Below, one piece after another: positions 9,058 through 17,866 of a stretch of DNA of 64,000 bases. The stretch is from positions 19,328 to 83,327 of the forward strand of contig NZ_FNQY01000019.1 in the NCBI RefSeq assembly GCF_900107765.1. The letters are read 5' to 3'. Origin of the DNA: Arachidicoccus rhizosphaerae. Its GTDB lineage: Bacteria; Bacteroidota; Bacteroidia; Chitinophagales; Chitinophagaceae. The notes beneath the pieces were generated by a model that had not been told where the DNA came from, searched no databases, and was given only the letters and a program-made list of their open reading frames with translations. How positions within the stretch are numbered: position 1 is the stretch's first letter; each line of letters begins with the position of its first letter. The translations under genes and the position numbers were made by a program.

Positions 9058-10077
9058 ATGGACAAAGTAGCGAAAATATTGATAGACAAGATATTCCAGA
9101 TAAAGGAATTTGATCATCAACTGGCATTGGAGCTGTTTCGCTATCAATACAGTTTTGAAAACGGGGTGTATCGCCAGTGGTGCGATACGCTGGGAATTGA
9201 TCCCGAACAGGTAAAAGACATCACTGATATTCCGTTTTTACCTATTTCCTTTTTTAAATCAAAAGAAGTCACGACCGGTCAATTTAACCCGGAACTTATA
9301 TTTGAGAGCAGTGGAACTACCCAGACCGTAAATAGCCGTCATTTGGTTAAAGAGGCAAAACTGTATCAGAGAAGTTTTTTAAAGACCTTTGAGCAATTTT
9401 ATGGGAACCCCAAGGATTATTGTATTGTAGGGCTTTTGCCTAATTATCTGGAAAAAGGACATTCCTCCCTGGTTAAAATGGTTCATGATTTAATTGAGCT
9501 AAGCGGTCATAAGGACAGTGGATTTTATTTGTATAACTTTGACCAGTTAGCAGAATTACTGTTTACGTTAGAAAAGCAGGGACAAAAAACCCTGCTGCTG
9601 GGTGTGACTTTTGCCTTGCTGGATTTTGCAGAAGTGTTTACCGGCTTAAAAAAACAGCATAATTTCTGCCAGCCGCTGAATCACACCATCATTATGGATA
9701 CCGGTGGGATGAAAGGCCGTAAAAAAGAAATGACGCGGCAGGAAGTGCATGATGTTTTAACCGGAGCATTAGGGGTTTTATCCATACATTCTGAATACGG
9801 AATGACAGAACTGCTGAGTCAGGCTTATTCAAAAGGGGAGGGGCGCTATCATTGTCCGCCCTATATGCAGGTACTGGTCAGAGATGAAAGTGATCCTTTT
9901 AACTTGAAAACAAGCGGCAAAGGGCTGATAAATATAATAGATATGGCCAATATACATAGCTGCTGTTTTATTGCCACCGAGGATGTAGGTTGGGTACATT
10001 CAGGGTATTTTGAAATATGGGGCAGGCTGGATCATAGCGACCTGAGGGGGTGTAGTTTACTGATTGCCAATCAATAA
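9058..10077 (+). CDS. LuxE-like acyl-protein synthetase family protein
   Basis: This 339-aa protein resembles the LuxE/acyl-protein synthetase family, the ATP-dependent enzymes that activate fatty acids in bioluminescence. SSGTT (84-88) is the expected phosphate-binding loop of the adenylate-forming fold, MDTGGMKGR and SEYGMTELLSQ are further family blocks, and RGCSLL closes the domain. No luxC, luxD or luciferase gene is near, so light production is not implied. In Bacteroidota these proteins are thought to activate acyl groups for surface or lipid synthesis, but no substrate can be read here. Confidence 0.78.
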   Translation: MDKVAKILIDKIFQIKEFDHQLALELFRYQYSFENGVYRQWCDTLGIDPEQVKDITDIPFLPISFFKSKEVTTGQFNPELIFESSGTTQTVNSRHLVKEAKLYQRSFLKTFEQFYGNPKDYCIVGLLPNYLEKGHSSLVKMVHDLIELSGHKDSGFYLYNFDQLAELLFTLEKQGQKTLLLGVTFALLDFAEVFTGLKKQHNFCQPLNHTIIMDTGGMKGRKKEMTRQEVHDVLTGALGVLSIHSEYGMTELLSQAYSKGEGRYHCPPYMQVLVRDESDPFNLKTSGKGLINIIDMANIHSCCFIATEDVGWVHSGYFEIWGRLDHSDLRGCSLLIANQ

Positions 10078-10276
10078 ATTACCTAAAGAAGACCTAAAGC
10101 GTTAAAAAAGCCCTGTTAGATTAAACCTAAAAGATAATTATATATCTAAAAAGTTGGTGACGATTCCCTTATATTTACATTTCTAAAATGTACCATATCA
10201 GGGGATTAGTTAAACAATGAAAAAACATATTAAAAAGGCCGGAACAGACCTATTAAATATTATTAAAAATTAACAC

Positions 10277-10948
10277 ATGAAAAAGCTATTCGTTGTATTA
10301 TTTAGTTTGGCAACCACAGTGGGTTTTTCACAGATCCGCAATGGCAATACAATTATAGAAAGAACCAGAGTAGGCGTTTATGGCGGGCTTTCTGTAGCCA
10401 ATCAGGTGACCATTGATCCTGTATACGGAGATGGCTATTCTGACAATGCCAAGGCAGGATTCATTGGAGGTGTTTCTGTGAGTGTCCCCATCAGCTATGG
10501 ATGGTTTGTGCAACCTGAATTGAGTTATACGGGCATGGGAACGAATTATTATGATGATAATTATGGTGGCAATGTTAATCTGAACCTTGATTATATTAAT
10601 TTACCGATACTGTTTCGATACAGTCAACCTTTTACAGGTTTAGGAGTATTATTCGGACCTCAGTATAGTTATTTAGTCAATGCGAATACCATACCTTCCG
10701 GTTCAGCTAAAGCTGATTTTCAAAAAGGATCTGTTATAGATGATTATAAGAAAAGTGACTTATCCGGGGTGGTAGGCCTGGAATATTATTTCCCTAATGA
10801 TGGTTCAGGAGGTACACAGTTCGGTTTATCCGCCAGATACCAGTTCGGGCTGCTCAATGTAAATAATGGCGGTGTGACTTATGATGACGGATCCTGGGCA
10901 AAGTTGCATAATAATGCCTTCTTTATTACGGCAGGGATTCGCTTCTAG
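10277..10948 (+). CDS. Outer-membrane beta-barrel protein (PorT-like fold)
   Basis: This 223-aa protein begins with a Sec signal (MKKLFVVLFSLATTVGFSQ) and continues as alternating amphipathic strands ending in NAFFITAGIRF, whose aromatic last residue is usual for beta-barrels. It fits the OMP_b-brl_2/PorT-type family of eight-stranded barrels in Bacteroidota. Function cannot be told; such proteins are usually small barrels of unknown role. It is flanked by its own terminator and no operon partner. Confidence 0.75.
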   Translation: MKKLFVVLFSLATTVGFSQIRNGNTIIERTRVGVYGGLSVANQVTIDPVYGDGYSDNAKAGFIGGVSVSVPISYGWFVQPELSYTGMGTNYYDDNYGGNVNLNLDYINLPILFRYSQPFTGLGVLFGPQYSYLVNANTIPSGSAKADFQKGSVIDDYKKSDLSGVVGLEYYFPNDGSGGTQFGLSARYQFGLLNVNNGGVTYDDGSWAKLHNNAFFITAGIRF

Positions 10949-10997
10949 TCAGTAAATAAGGACAGGATTAGTATTTAATTATTGAAACGCAAGTTTT

Positions 10998-11042
10998 AAA
11001 AATGGGTAAGATGCATTTAATCAGCATTTTACCCATTTTTAA
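10998..11042. terminator. Intrinsic terminator after beta-barrel gene
   Basis: AAAAATGGGTAAGATGC (10998-11014) pairs with GCATTTTACCCATTTTT (11024-11040), with one G-T pair and a nine-base loop. The A-run and T-run flanks suit termination on either strand. Confidence 0.85.
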
Positions 11043-11096
11043 CTTCCAGGGAGAAGCAGGCGTCCTGGATCAATTCTATTCTCCGTTTAAATTGCA

Positions 11097-11104
11097 TAAC
11101 TTTG
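11097..11104 (+). promoter_or_regulatory. Bacteroidota -7 element (flavoprotein-acpH operon)
   Basis: TAACTTTG matches TAnnTTTG and lies 51 nt before the ATG at 11156, so it would give a leader of about 45 nt. Confidence 0.5.
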
Positions 11105-11155
11105 CCCACATTCCTTTGGATTTTTAGGATAAATACCTGACCCAAACAGAAAATC

Positions 11156-12760
11156 ATGCAAAAAGAAGTACACCTGCGACTCCCGGCCCAGGACTATCAT
11201 CAATCCCGCCTTATTAAAAAACATATTGCCCAGGCTTTAACCGTTAAGCCGGGTCAGATTACCGGGTTTCAGATTTTGAAAAAATCAATGGATGCCAGGC
11301 AAAAACAGATTTACTATAATCTAAGTTTATTGGTATTTATAGAGGAAGCATTCCAGGCTTTCAGTCTGCCGGCCTTTCCGGCAGAACACGTAAGAGACGC
11401 TAAACATGAGGTATTGATTATAGGTGCGGGACCAGCAGGCTTATATGCTGCGCTCACTTGTCTGGAATATGGCATCCGGCCCGTCATTCTTGAGAGAGGA
11501 AAAGATGTACAGCAGAGGCGACGGGATTTGGCTGCACTTAATAGGCAGGGAGTCGTGAATCCTAATAGTAATTATTGCTTTGGAGAAGGTGGGGCAGGTA
11601 CTTATAGCGACGGAAAACTTTATACGCGCAGTAAAAAAAGAGGAAGCATCCAAAAAGCCCTGGAAACTTTTGTCAGGTTCGGGGCAGATCCTTCCATATT
11701 ATATGAAGCCCACCCGCATATCGGTACCAATAAGTTGCCAACCATCATTACCAATATGAGAGAAGCCATTTTGGCTTATGGAGGTGAAATTCATTTTAAT
11801 CAACAAATTACGGATTTTACCCTACAGGAGAATCAAATCAGGTCAGTGATTACTCATACAAATGACCGGTTCGATGCGCGACATATCATTTTAGCCACTG
11901 GACATTCAGCCAGAGATATTTACCGCTTACTTCATTCCAAGCATATCCTGATAGAAAGTAAAGCTTTTGCATTGGGGGTAAGGGTGGAACATCCTCAAAG
12001 TCTGATTAATCAGATTCAATATAAGTGTAGCCCGGAGCAAATGGTTAGTCAGGATCTGCCGCCGGCCGCCTACAGCCTTGTAGCTCAGGTCGCAGACAGA
12101 GGCGTCTTTAGTTTCTGTATGTGTCCCGGGGGGATTATCGCACCGGCTGCAACTGATCCCGGTGAGCTCGTTGTAAATGGCTGGAGCCCCAGCAAACGTA
12201 ACAATCCATTTGCCAACAGCGGAATGGTCGTTCAGGTAGATAATAAATCTGCTTTTGAATATTTAAAGCGTGAACTGCGGGGAAAATGTCCTGACCCGAC
12301 TGACCCATTACTGCTGATGGATTTTCAACAGCAGGTTGAACAGGTTATGTTTCAGGCAGGCGGCGGTGGTTTTCGGGCGCCAGGTCAAAGGCTAACGGAC
12401 TTCTGTAGTCAGAAAAAATCAAAAGATTTACCTACATGCAGCTATATTCCGGGAGTAACTTCCGCCAGATTAGATCAGCTATTACCTGATTTTATTGCTC
12501 ATACACTGGCAGGCGGTCTCAGGGCCTTTGGTCAAAAAATGAAAGGCTACTATACGGATCAGGCGATTTTGGTAGGCACTGAAAGCCGTACCTCTTCTCC
12601 CGTTAGAATCCCAAGGGAAGAGCTTGGACTTCATCATCCTCAAATTACCAACCTTTATCCTGCTGCTGAGGGCGCAGGATATGCAGGAGGGATCATAAGT
12701 GCAGCCATAGACGGTACTAATATTGCGGCAACGATTGCTGCAAAACTGGGAATATCCTAA
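11156..12760 (+). CDS. FAD-dependent oxidoreductase (COG2509 type)
   Basis: This 534-aa protein has an 80-residue N-terminal domain and then an FAD-binding Rossmann motif IIGAGPAG (88-95). The blocks ILERGKDVQQRRRD and CFGEGGAGTYSDGKL are characteristic of the COG2509 family of uncharacterised FAD-dependent dehydrogenases. The C-terminal GAGYAGGI block closes the FAD site. The substrate is unknown. It is followed after 25 nt by the AcpH gene, so the two are likely co-transcribed, but no metabolic link between them is known. Confidence 0.88.
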   Translation: MQKEVHLRLPAQDYHQSRLIKKHIAQALTVKPGQITGFQILKKSMDARQKQIYYNLSLLVFIEEAFQAFSLPAFPAEHVRDAKHEVLIIGAGPAGLYAALTCLEYGIRPVILERGKDVQQRRRDLAALNRQGVVNPNSNYCFGEGGAGTYSDGKLYTRSKKRGSIQKALETFVRFGADPSILYEAHPHIGTNKLPTIITNMREAILAYGGEIHFNQQITDFTLQENQIRSVITHTNDRFDARHIILATGHSARDIYRLLHSKHILIESKAFALGVRVEHPQSLINQIQYKCSPEQMVSQDLPPAAYSLVAQVADRGVFSFCMCPGGIIAPAATDPGELVVNGWSPSKRNNPFANSGMVVQVDNKSAFEYLKRELRGKCPDPTDPLLLMDFQQQVEQVMFQAGGGGFRAPGQRLTDFCSQKKSKDLPTCSYIPGVTSARLDQLLPDFIAHTLAGGLRAFGQKMKGYYTDQAILVGTESRTSSPVRIPREELGLHHPQITNLYPAAEGAGYAGGIISAAIDGTNIAATIAAKLGIS

Positions 12761-12785
12761 TTAATCAACAAAAAAATTAGCACCG

Positions 12786-13385
12786 ATGAATCTCCTTGCC
12801 CACGCCTATCTTAGTTTACAGGATCCTGAAATTCTGCTTGGGAATATGCTGGGTGATGATGTCAAGGGCAAACAAATCCATCTTTACCCTCCTAAAGTCA
12901 GAATCGGGATTCAGCTGCATCGTTATATTGATAGTTTTACGGATCAACACCGATTAACCACCGAGGCCAGAGATATCTATCGTCCTTATATCGGGTTATA
13001 TAGCGGGGCCATAATGGATATCAGCCTGGACTACTTTCTGGCAACGGACCCTGCCGTTAACTCCCAGGCTATGTGGCAGCATTTTGCGCAGTGGGCCTAC
13101 CAGTCCTTAGAGGCACAGATAAGCTGGCATACCGGTGGGTTTAAAAGATACTTCCCCTATCTGCGGAAGGAAAATTGGTTTGTACATTATGCACAAAAGC
13201 CCTTTATTGAAAATGCCATGGCCAATTTACTGAAAAGGGTAGGACGTCCCGACGGGACCGCTATGGTACTAAAAAGTTTTGAGCAACATCATGATTATCT
13301 TAAAGAAGTGTACGGTCAATTTTTTCCCCAGTTGGCAGACTATGTTCAATTAAAGGCGGCGGCCCTGATAACAAACCCCATTTAA
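12786..13385 (+). CDS. acpH: Acyl-carrier-protein phosphodiesterase (AcpH-like)
   Basis: This 199-aa HD-like hydrolase would remove the 4'-phosphopantetheine group from holo-ACP. The N-terminal NLLAHAYLS, GNMLGDDVKG (D24, D25) and the LHRYIDSFTDQH block match the AcpH (ACP phosphodiesterase) family closely, and its length is normal. It sits 25 nt downstream of the flavoprotein gene. In most bacteria the physiological role of this turnover is unclear. Confidence 0.85.
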   Translation: MNLLAHAYLSLQDPEILLGNMLGDDVKGKQIHLYPPKVRIGIQLHRYIDSFTDQHRLTTEARDIYRPYIGLYSGAIMDISLDYFLATDPAVNSQAMWQHFAQWAYQSLEAQISWHTGGFKRYFPYLRKENWFVHYAQKPFIENAMANLLKRVGRPDGTAMVLKSFEQHHDYLKEVYGQFFPQLADYVQLKAAALITNPI

Positions 13386-13509
13386 AAGAACCTGAGGTGA
13401 GCTTGCAGATTCTGTTAAAGCTATAATTGCCTACTGATTTTGTAGACTTTTGTAACAATAAATTCTTTACCTTCGCTGCTCAATTGAATCATACTAAAAA
13501 CTTATATAG

Positions 13510-14670
13510 ATGGCAAGCGATTTAAACCAAAAGGGGATTGGTACCCAACTTATTCATGCCGGTGCAGAACCTGATCCTCTGACAGGCGCGATTATGACAC
13601 CTATCTATCAGACCTCTACTTTCAAACAGAGTGCCCCAGGTGTAACAAAAGGCTTTGATTATTCCAGAGCCGGTAATCCTACCAGGCAGGCCCTTGAAAC
13701 AGCGCTAGCTGCGATTGAAAACGGGAAATATGGCCTGGCGTTCAGTAGCGGTGTGGCCGCTACAGATGCGGTTATTAAATTGCTGTCTCCGGGTGACGAA
13801 GTCATAGCAGCTACGGATATGTATGGCGGAACCTATCGTTTGTTCGCAAAGATTTTTGAAAAGTTCGGCATTCATTTTCATTATGTGGATATGAAAGATC
13901 CTGCCAATATTGAAGCAAAATTAAATGCCAACACTAAACTCATCTGGACGGAAACCCCTACTAATCCGCTGATCAATATTGTTGACATAGAGACTGTGGC
14001 AGCCATCGCCAAAAAAGCGGGAGCCCTGCTTTGCGTGGACAATACCTTTGCTTCTCCATATCTGCAAAACCCGCTGAACTGGGGAGCCGATATCGTTGTT
14101 CATTCTGCAACAAAGTACCTGGGAGGACATAGTGACGTCGTTCTGGGCGCTGTTATTGTGAACGATAAAGCGCTTTATGAAAACCTGTATTTTATTCAGA
14201 AAAGCAGTGGAGCTGTTCCCGGCCCTCAGGATTGCTTTTTAATCCTGAGAGGTATCAAGACTTTACATGTCAGAATGGACAGACATGGTGAAAACGGCGC
14301 TAAAATTGCACAGGCTTTAAGAAATAACCCTAAAGTCGCAGTGGTGCACTGGTGCGGTTTTGAGGATCATCCAGGTTATAATATCGCCAAAAAACAAATG
14401 CGTAATTTTGGCGGTATGCTAAGCTTTGAGCTTAAAAATGATTCTTTGGAAGAGGTAAACCGCGTGGTTACTTCCACAAAGATTATCACCTTAGCAGAAT
14501 CTTTAGGAGGAGTTGAATCCTTAATCAATCATCCGGCAACCATGACACATGCCTCCATCCCCAGGGAAGAAAGGATTAAAAACGGCCTAAATGATGGTTT
14601 AATCCGTTTAAGTGTCGGTATTGAAGACGCAGAAGACTTGATAGCCGATTTAAACCAGGCTATCGGCTAA
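13510..14670 (+). CDS. Cystathionine gamma-synthase/lyase family PLP enzyme
   Basis: This 386-aa enzyme belongs to the Cys/Met-metabolism PLP family. The cofactor lysine is K202 in SATKYLGGHSD, DNTFASPYLQNP binds the pyridine ring region, and LAESLGGVESLI with HPATMTHASIP are the usual C-terminal blocks. It could be cystathionine gamma-synthase, gamma-lyase or O-acylhomoserine sulfhydrylase; sequence alone does not separate them. The upstream TACCTTCG at 13468-13475 is a near match to the Bacteroidota -7 element. A strong terminator follows, so it looks monocistronic. Confidence 0.88.
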   Translation: MASDLNQKGIGTQLIHAGAEPDPLTGAIMTPIYQTSTFKQSAPGVTKGFDYSRAGNPTRQALETALAAIENGKYGLAFSSGVAATDAVIKLLSPGDEVIAATDMYGGTYRLFAKIFEKFGIHFHYVDMKDPANIEAKLNANTKLIWTETPTNPLINIVDIETVAAIAKKAGALLCVDNTFASPYLQNPLNWGADIVVHSATKYLGGHSDVVLGAVIVNDKALYENLYFIQKSSGAVPGPQDCFLILRGIKTLHVRMDRHGENGAKIAQALRNNPKVAVVHWCGFEDHPGYNIAKKQMRNFGGMLSFELKNDSLEEVNRVVTSTKIITLAESLGGVESLINHPATMTHASIPREERIKNGLNDGLIRLSVGIEDAEDLIADLNQAIG

Positions 14671-14712
14671 CAGGCCTGACCCGGGATATCAATTAATAGA
14701 AGATGATACAAT

Positions 14713-14755
14713 AATCGCCGCAATAAAGCCAAAGGAGTTTTTTTGCGGCGATTTT
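14713..14755 (+). terminator. Intrinsic terminator after PLP enzyme gene
   Basis: AATCGCCGCAA (14713-14723) pairs perfectly with TTGCGGCGATT (14743-14753), followed by TT. GC-rich 11-bp stem, 43 nt after the stop codon. Confidence 0.85.
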
Positions 14756-15031
14756 AATAAACCCGGTTCCGTTTAGCACCTCTTACCGGCTTTAAAAAAA
14801 ATTAGCAGGGAATTAAAGGGCTTCCTTAAGAAAGTTTTATGCGGGAATGTTACTTTTGGCAAGAATAATGCTTTTAGAATGTTGAAAATGTAATAGTCAG
14901 GTCATCTGCCTGCTATAACTAACAAAAACATAACCCAAGGTTCAGATAAGATTACTGTCACTGCTTGACTTTTTTAAGCCAAAAGCCGACAAAACAGTCA
15001 GTATAGCTGACCGCAAAAAGATGTACAGACA
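14756..15031. other. Intergenic region, no gene seen
   Basis: The stretch between the terminator and the secreted-protein gene has no ORF with coding character and no clear TAnnTTTG element. It presumably holds the promoter of the next gene. Confidence 0.4.
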
Positions 15032-16738
15032 ATGAAATCATTTTTACTGTGTATAGTCCTCGGTTTATCCTTGCTAATAGGTAAAACCACGCATGCACAG
15101 GATAGTATACCCGGCCCAAAATCTGTGGCAGACAGCCTGCCTGGAGATTCAACTAAACAGCTCATTGAAGAGAATAAGCTACTGAAAGATAGTTTACGTC
15201 AAATTCATGTGCAGGATAGTCTGAAGGCATTGACAGCTCTTCCAAAGGCCGTCAGAAAGGACAGTAGCCAGGATAGCAGTAAAATTGTGGATATTTTTGA
15301 GGAAATGGCCAAGGCGCAGGACCAACAGGACCAATCCATAAAAAAAGAAGCCAGCCAACAGCAAACGGAAAAAAAGAACATAGAACAAGAGGCGGAAAAA
15401 AAGAAAAAAGAAGAAGCGGATGCCGAACAAAAAGCCAAACAGGCAATCGACAATGCTAAAGCGGCTGCCAAATTGGATGCAATAAATGACTCCAATGCGA
15501 TCACTGATTTAAAAAGTCAGACAGTTTTAACCCCTAAAAAGGACAGTGCACTTCAGGAGCCGGCTGCAGATTTGATTAAAAAAGATACCATTCAAAGCAT
15601 TTTTACCTTGCCGGAGCCTGTTGAACAAAATTATCAGGACGCGAAGGATGTGCAAACGGATTCCACCAAAGAAATGTTCAAGGGGCAGCAGCGCAATAAG
15701 GATTCCTCCAAGGCCTCTTTGTCTTATCTCAAAAACGGGCAGACCGAAAATGCGACCAAAAAGCAGGTGAAAGATAGCCGGAACCAGCTATTTGATTCCA
15801 CAATGGCGGCTGCAGATTCCAGCAGCCATCAAACCGCTCCCTTGGTAAATTCCGTCCCGGACACAGCACCAGTACAAGACGCCAAAAGTCACCTGACGGA
15901 TACAGATACCAGTAGTCGTTTTGATTTTATTCAGGATAGTTTGCAGACAAAAAATACGCCATTTACAGAACTATTCAAGCCTTTTCGGACCTTTGATAAA
16001 CAAACCAGTATTACGTCTACCACCAGCCTCACCATATTACAACAACAGGTAGACTATAAAACTTCAGCTGATTTTACAACCCAGTATCAAAGAACCGCTG
16101 AACGCGGGGGAAATTTTCTTTTTGACGTATCTGTTGTTAAGCTAAACACCGAAGTAGAGACGATGGGAGTTCAGTTAAAATATAATTCCAATCAGGGAAC
16201 AGACAGTACCTCCACTTTTGCTAAACCATTATTTGATATCGTCGGCAAAAGGACCTTTATCCAGGTGGATAGCACCGGAAAAATCACGGCAGTGGATACC
16301 ACTCAATTAGGCAGACAGGTGAATACAGTACTCAGTGGACTTTCTTTATCCGGGGGCGATTTTGAGGTGGGGAGTAACTTTGGATTACTGGCTAGTCGTT
16401 CTGGTATCAACCAGGCTGGTCAGAGTTGGACCGATTCAGTGGTCATCAATGGGAATAAAAGGGTAACGACCTATAAAGTGCAGAGCATTATAGACGGAGA
16501 TATGTTGGTGACCATATCAGGGACCGTCAGCCAGACAGGGGTGATTAATAGTGACGGAGCCGTATTTAAAACGCATTTTTCGGGTACTCAAAAGGGTAAA
16601 ATGTATGTTGATTTGGAAACGCTGCTGGTTAAATCCAGGGATCTGACTCTAAATATGAATGGAACAGTGGATTATAATGGTCAGTCTTTGCCGGCATCGG
16701 CTGTTTCCAAGATCAAAGAAAATGTGAGCCCAAATTGA
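15032..16738 (+). CDS. Secreted DUF6263-like protein with K/Q-rich middle
   Basis: This 568-aa protein starts with a Sec signal (MKSFLLCIVLGLSLLIGKTTHAQ). Residues about 85-150 are a lysine, glutamate and glutamine-rich segment likely to form a coiled coil, and 150-300 is low-complexity and serine/aspartate-rich. The C-terminal ~250 residues form a beta-rich domain with repeated short strands (TTSLTILQQQVDYKT, TYKVQSIIDGDMLVTISG) that resembles DUF6263 of Bacteroidota envelope proteins. Function unknown. The antisense frames over the lysine-rich stretch are composition artefacts. Confidence 0.72.
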   Translation: MKSFLLCIVLGLSLLIGKTTHAQDSIPGPKSVADSLPGDSTKQLIEENKLLKDSLRQIHVQDSLKALTALPKAVRKDSSQDSSKIVDIFEEMAKAQDQQDQSIKKEASQQQTEKKNIEQEAEKKKKEEADAEQKAKQAIDNAKAAAKLDAINDSNAITDLKSQTVLTPKKDSALQEPAADLIKKDTIQSIFTLPEPVEQNYQDAKDVQTDSTKEMFKGQQRNKDSSKASLSYLKNGQTENATKKQVKDSRNQLFDSTMAAADSSSHQTAPLVNSVPDTAPVQDAKSHLTDTDTSSRFDFIQDSLQTKNTPFTELFKPFRTFDKQTSITSTTSLTILQQQVDYKTSADFTTQYQRTAERGGNFLFDVSVVKLNTEVETMGVQLKYNSNQGTDSTSTFAKPLFDIVGKRTFIQVDSTGKITAVDTTQLGRQVNTVLSGLSLSGGDFEVGSNFGLLASRSGINQAGQSWTDSVVINGNKRVTTYKVQSIIDGDMLVTISGTVSQTGVINSDGAVFKTHFSGTQKGKMYVDLETLLVKSRDLTLNMNGTVDYNGQSLPASAVSKIKENVSPN

Positions 16739-16834
16739 CGATCAACTGTTTGTCTGGATTGCCGTATCTTTACATCGTAATTATTTTTAAATTAAATAAT
16801 TTTTTAATTTAATAAAACCCTTAAAAATATCCGT

Positions 16835-17770
16835 ATGCAAACTGACAAAACCGCCACTACTAAAAAGGCTGCTGAAAAAACAGCCACTAAAAAGGCAACA
16901 AGTGCTACCAAGACTGCCACCCCCAAAAAAGCAGTGACCAAAAAAACAGTAACCTCTGCAAAGTCTGCTGAGAAAGCACCTGCCAAAACCGCTACAAAAA
17001 CGGCCACTAAAACTGCCACAAAAACCGCTGCAAAAAAGACGGTTGCCGTTAAAGCTGGCGGTAAAGTAAAGGTCAGATTTGAGGTATTCTTTTCTACTAA
17101 ATTCGGGGAGTCCATTATTATTTCTGGCGCACATCCTGCATTGGGTGCGGAACAGCTGGAGCAGGCTCCGGTATTAGATTATATAAATGAGAATAAATGG
17201 GGTCTTACCCTGGAGCTGGATAAAGACTCTATTAAGGATGGCAGTCTGACTTATACCTATCTGGTTCGCTATGACGATGGCGCGCTGACACTTTCAGCTC
17301 CTTATCAGTTGAACATACCGGCTACCTTCAACAGCATTACTGTTCGTGATAGCTGGAACGCTCCGGGATTTGAGCAAAACGCATACGAAACAGATGCCCT
17401 GCAGGTTATCACTCAGGCAGCACCAGCAAAAAAAGCGGCTGCTTCCAGAAAAAAATATACCCATCGTTTTATTATTTCTGCTACTTCCATACCGGCCGGA
17501 AAGGGGGTTTGCTTAATTGGCCAGGACGCGGAGCTCGGAGGTTGGGACCCTGCCAAAGCTATTTTGCTAGAACAGATATCCGCAACCCGTTGGCAGGCAG
17601 ATCTGATTTTAAAACTAACTGAAACGTCCACCAGCTATAAGTTTGGTATTTACGATTTAGCGACTTCAAGTCTTGATGGTTATGAAAACGGAGATAACCG
17701 GGTTTTAGATCAGGATCCTACTGGTGCGCAGTTACTTGTCCTTCAAAATGGATTTATCCGCACCAACTGA
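16835..17770 (+). CDS. malQ 5' fragment: K/T/A-rich tail plus two CBM20 domains
   Basis: This 311-aa product, if translated, starts with about 72 residues of K, T and A (KTATKTATKTA units, encoded by short DNA repeats near 16985-17040). CBM20 domains follow at about 73-175 and 207-305; the second shows GVCLIGQDAELGGWDP, a typical starch-binding string. It stops at TGA 17768-17770. On its own it could bind glucan but has no catalytic residues. Confidence 0.7.
   Translation: MQTDKTATTKKAAEKTATKKATSATKTATPKKAVTKKTVTSAKSAEKAPAKTATKTATKTATKTAAKKTVAVKAGGKVKVRFEVFFSTKFGESIIISGAHPALGAEQLEQAPVLDYINENKWGLTLELDKDSIKDGSLTYTYLVRYDDGALTLSAPYQLNIPATFNSITVRDSWNAPGFEQNAYETDALQVITQAAPAKKAAASRKKYTHRFIISATSIPAGKGVCLIGQDAELGGWDPAKAILLEQISATRWQADLILKLTETSTSYKFGIYDLATSSLDGYENGDNRVLDQDPTGAQLLVLQNGFIRTN
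17768..17770 (+). other. In-frame TGA splitting malQ
   Basis: The codon follows ...GFIRTN and precedes RKIKAAG. Trp (TGG) or Arg (CGA) are the simplest ancestral codons. The next base is A, which is not a strong readthrough context. Confidence 0.85.
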
Positions 17771-17866
17771 AGGAAAATCAAAGCTGCCGGATTTATTATT
17801 CCGGTTTTCAGCTTACGGACTGAAAACAGCTTTGGAGTAGGAGATTTCACTGATTTAAAAAAGGCG

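Noticed and set aside
9058..10077. Possible bioluminescence system because of the LuxE-like protein
   Set aside because: No luxC, luxD or luciferase gene is present; LuxE-like proteins also occur alone in non-luminous Bacteroidota.
15194..15504. Three overlapping minus-strand frames rich in Phe, Leu and Ser
   Set aside because: They are antisense shadows of the lysine/glutamate-rich stretch of the secreted protein; the composition follows from the codons on the other strand.
16787..17134. Minus-strand frames with Cys/Gly or Ala/Val repeats
   Set aside because: They mirror the K/T/A-repeat region of the malQ 5' part and have no start signals or homology.
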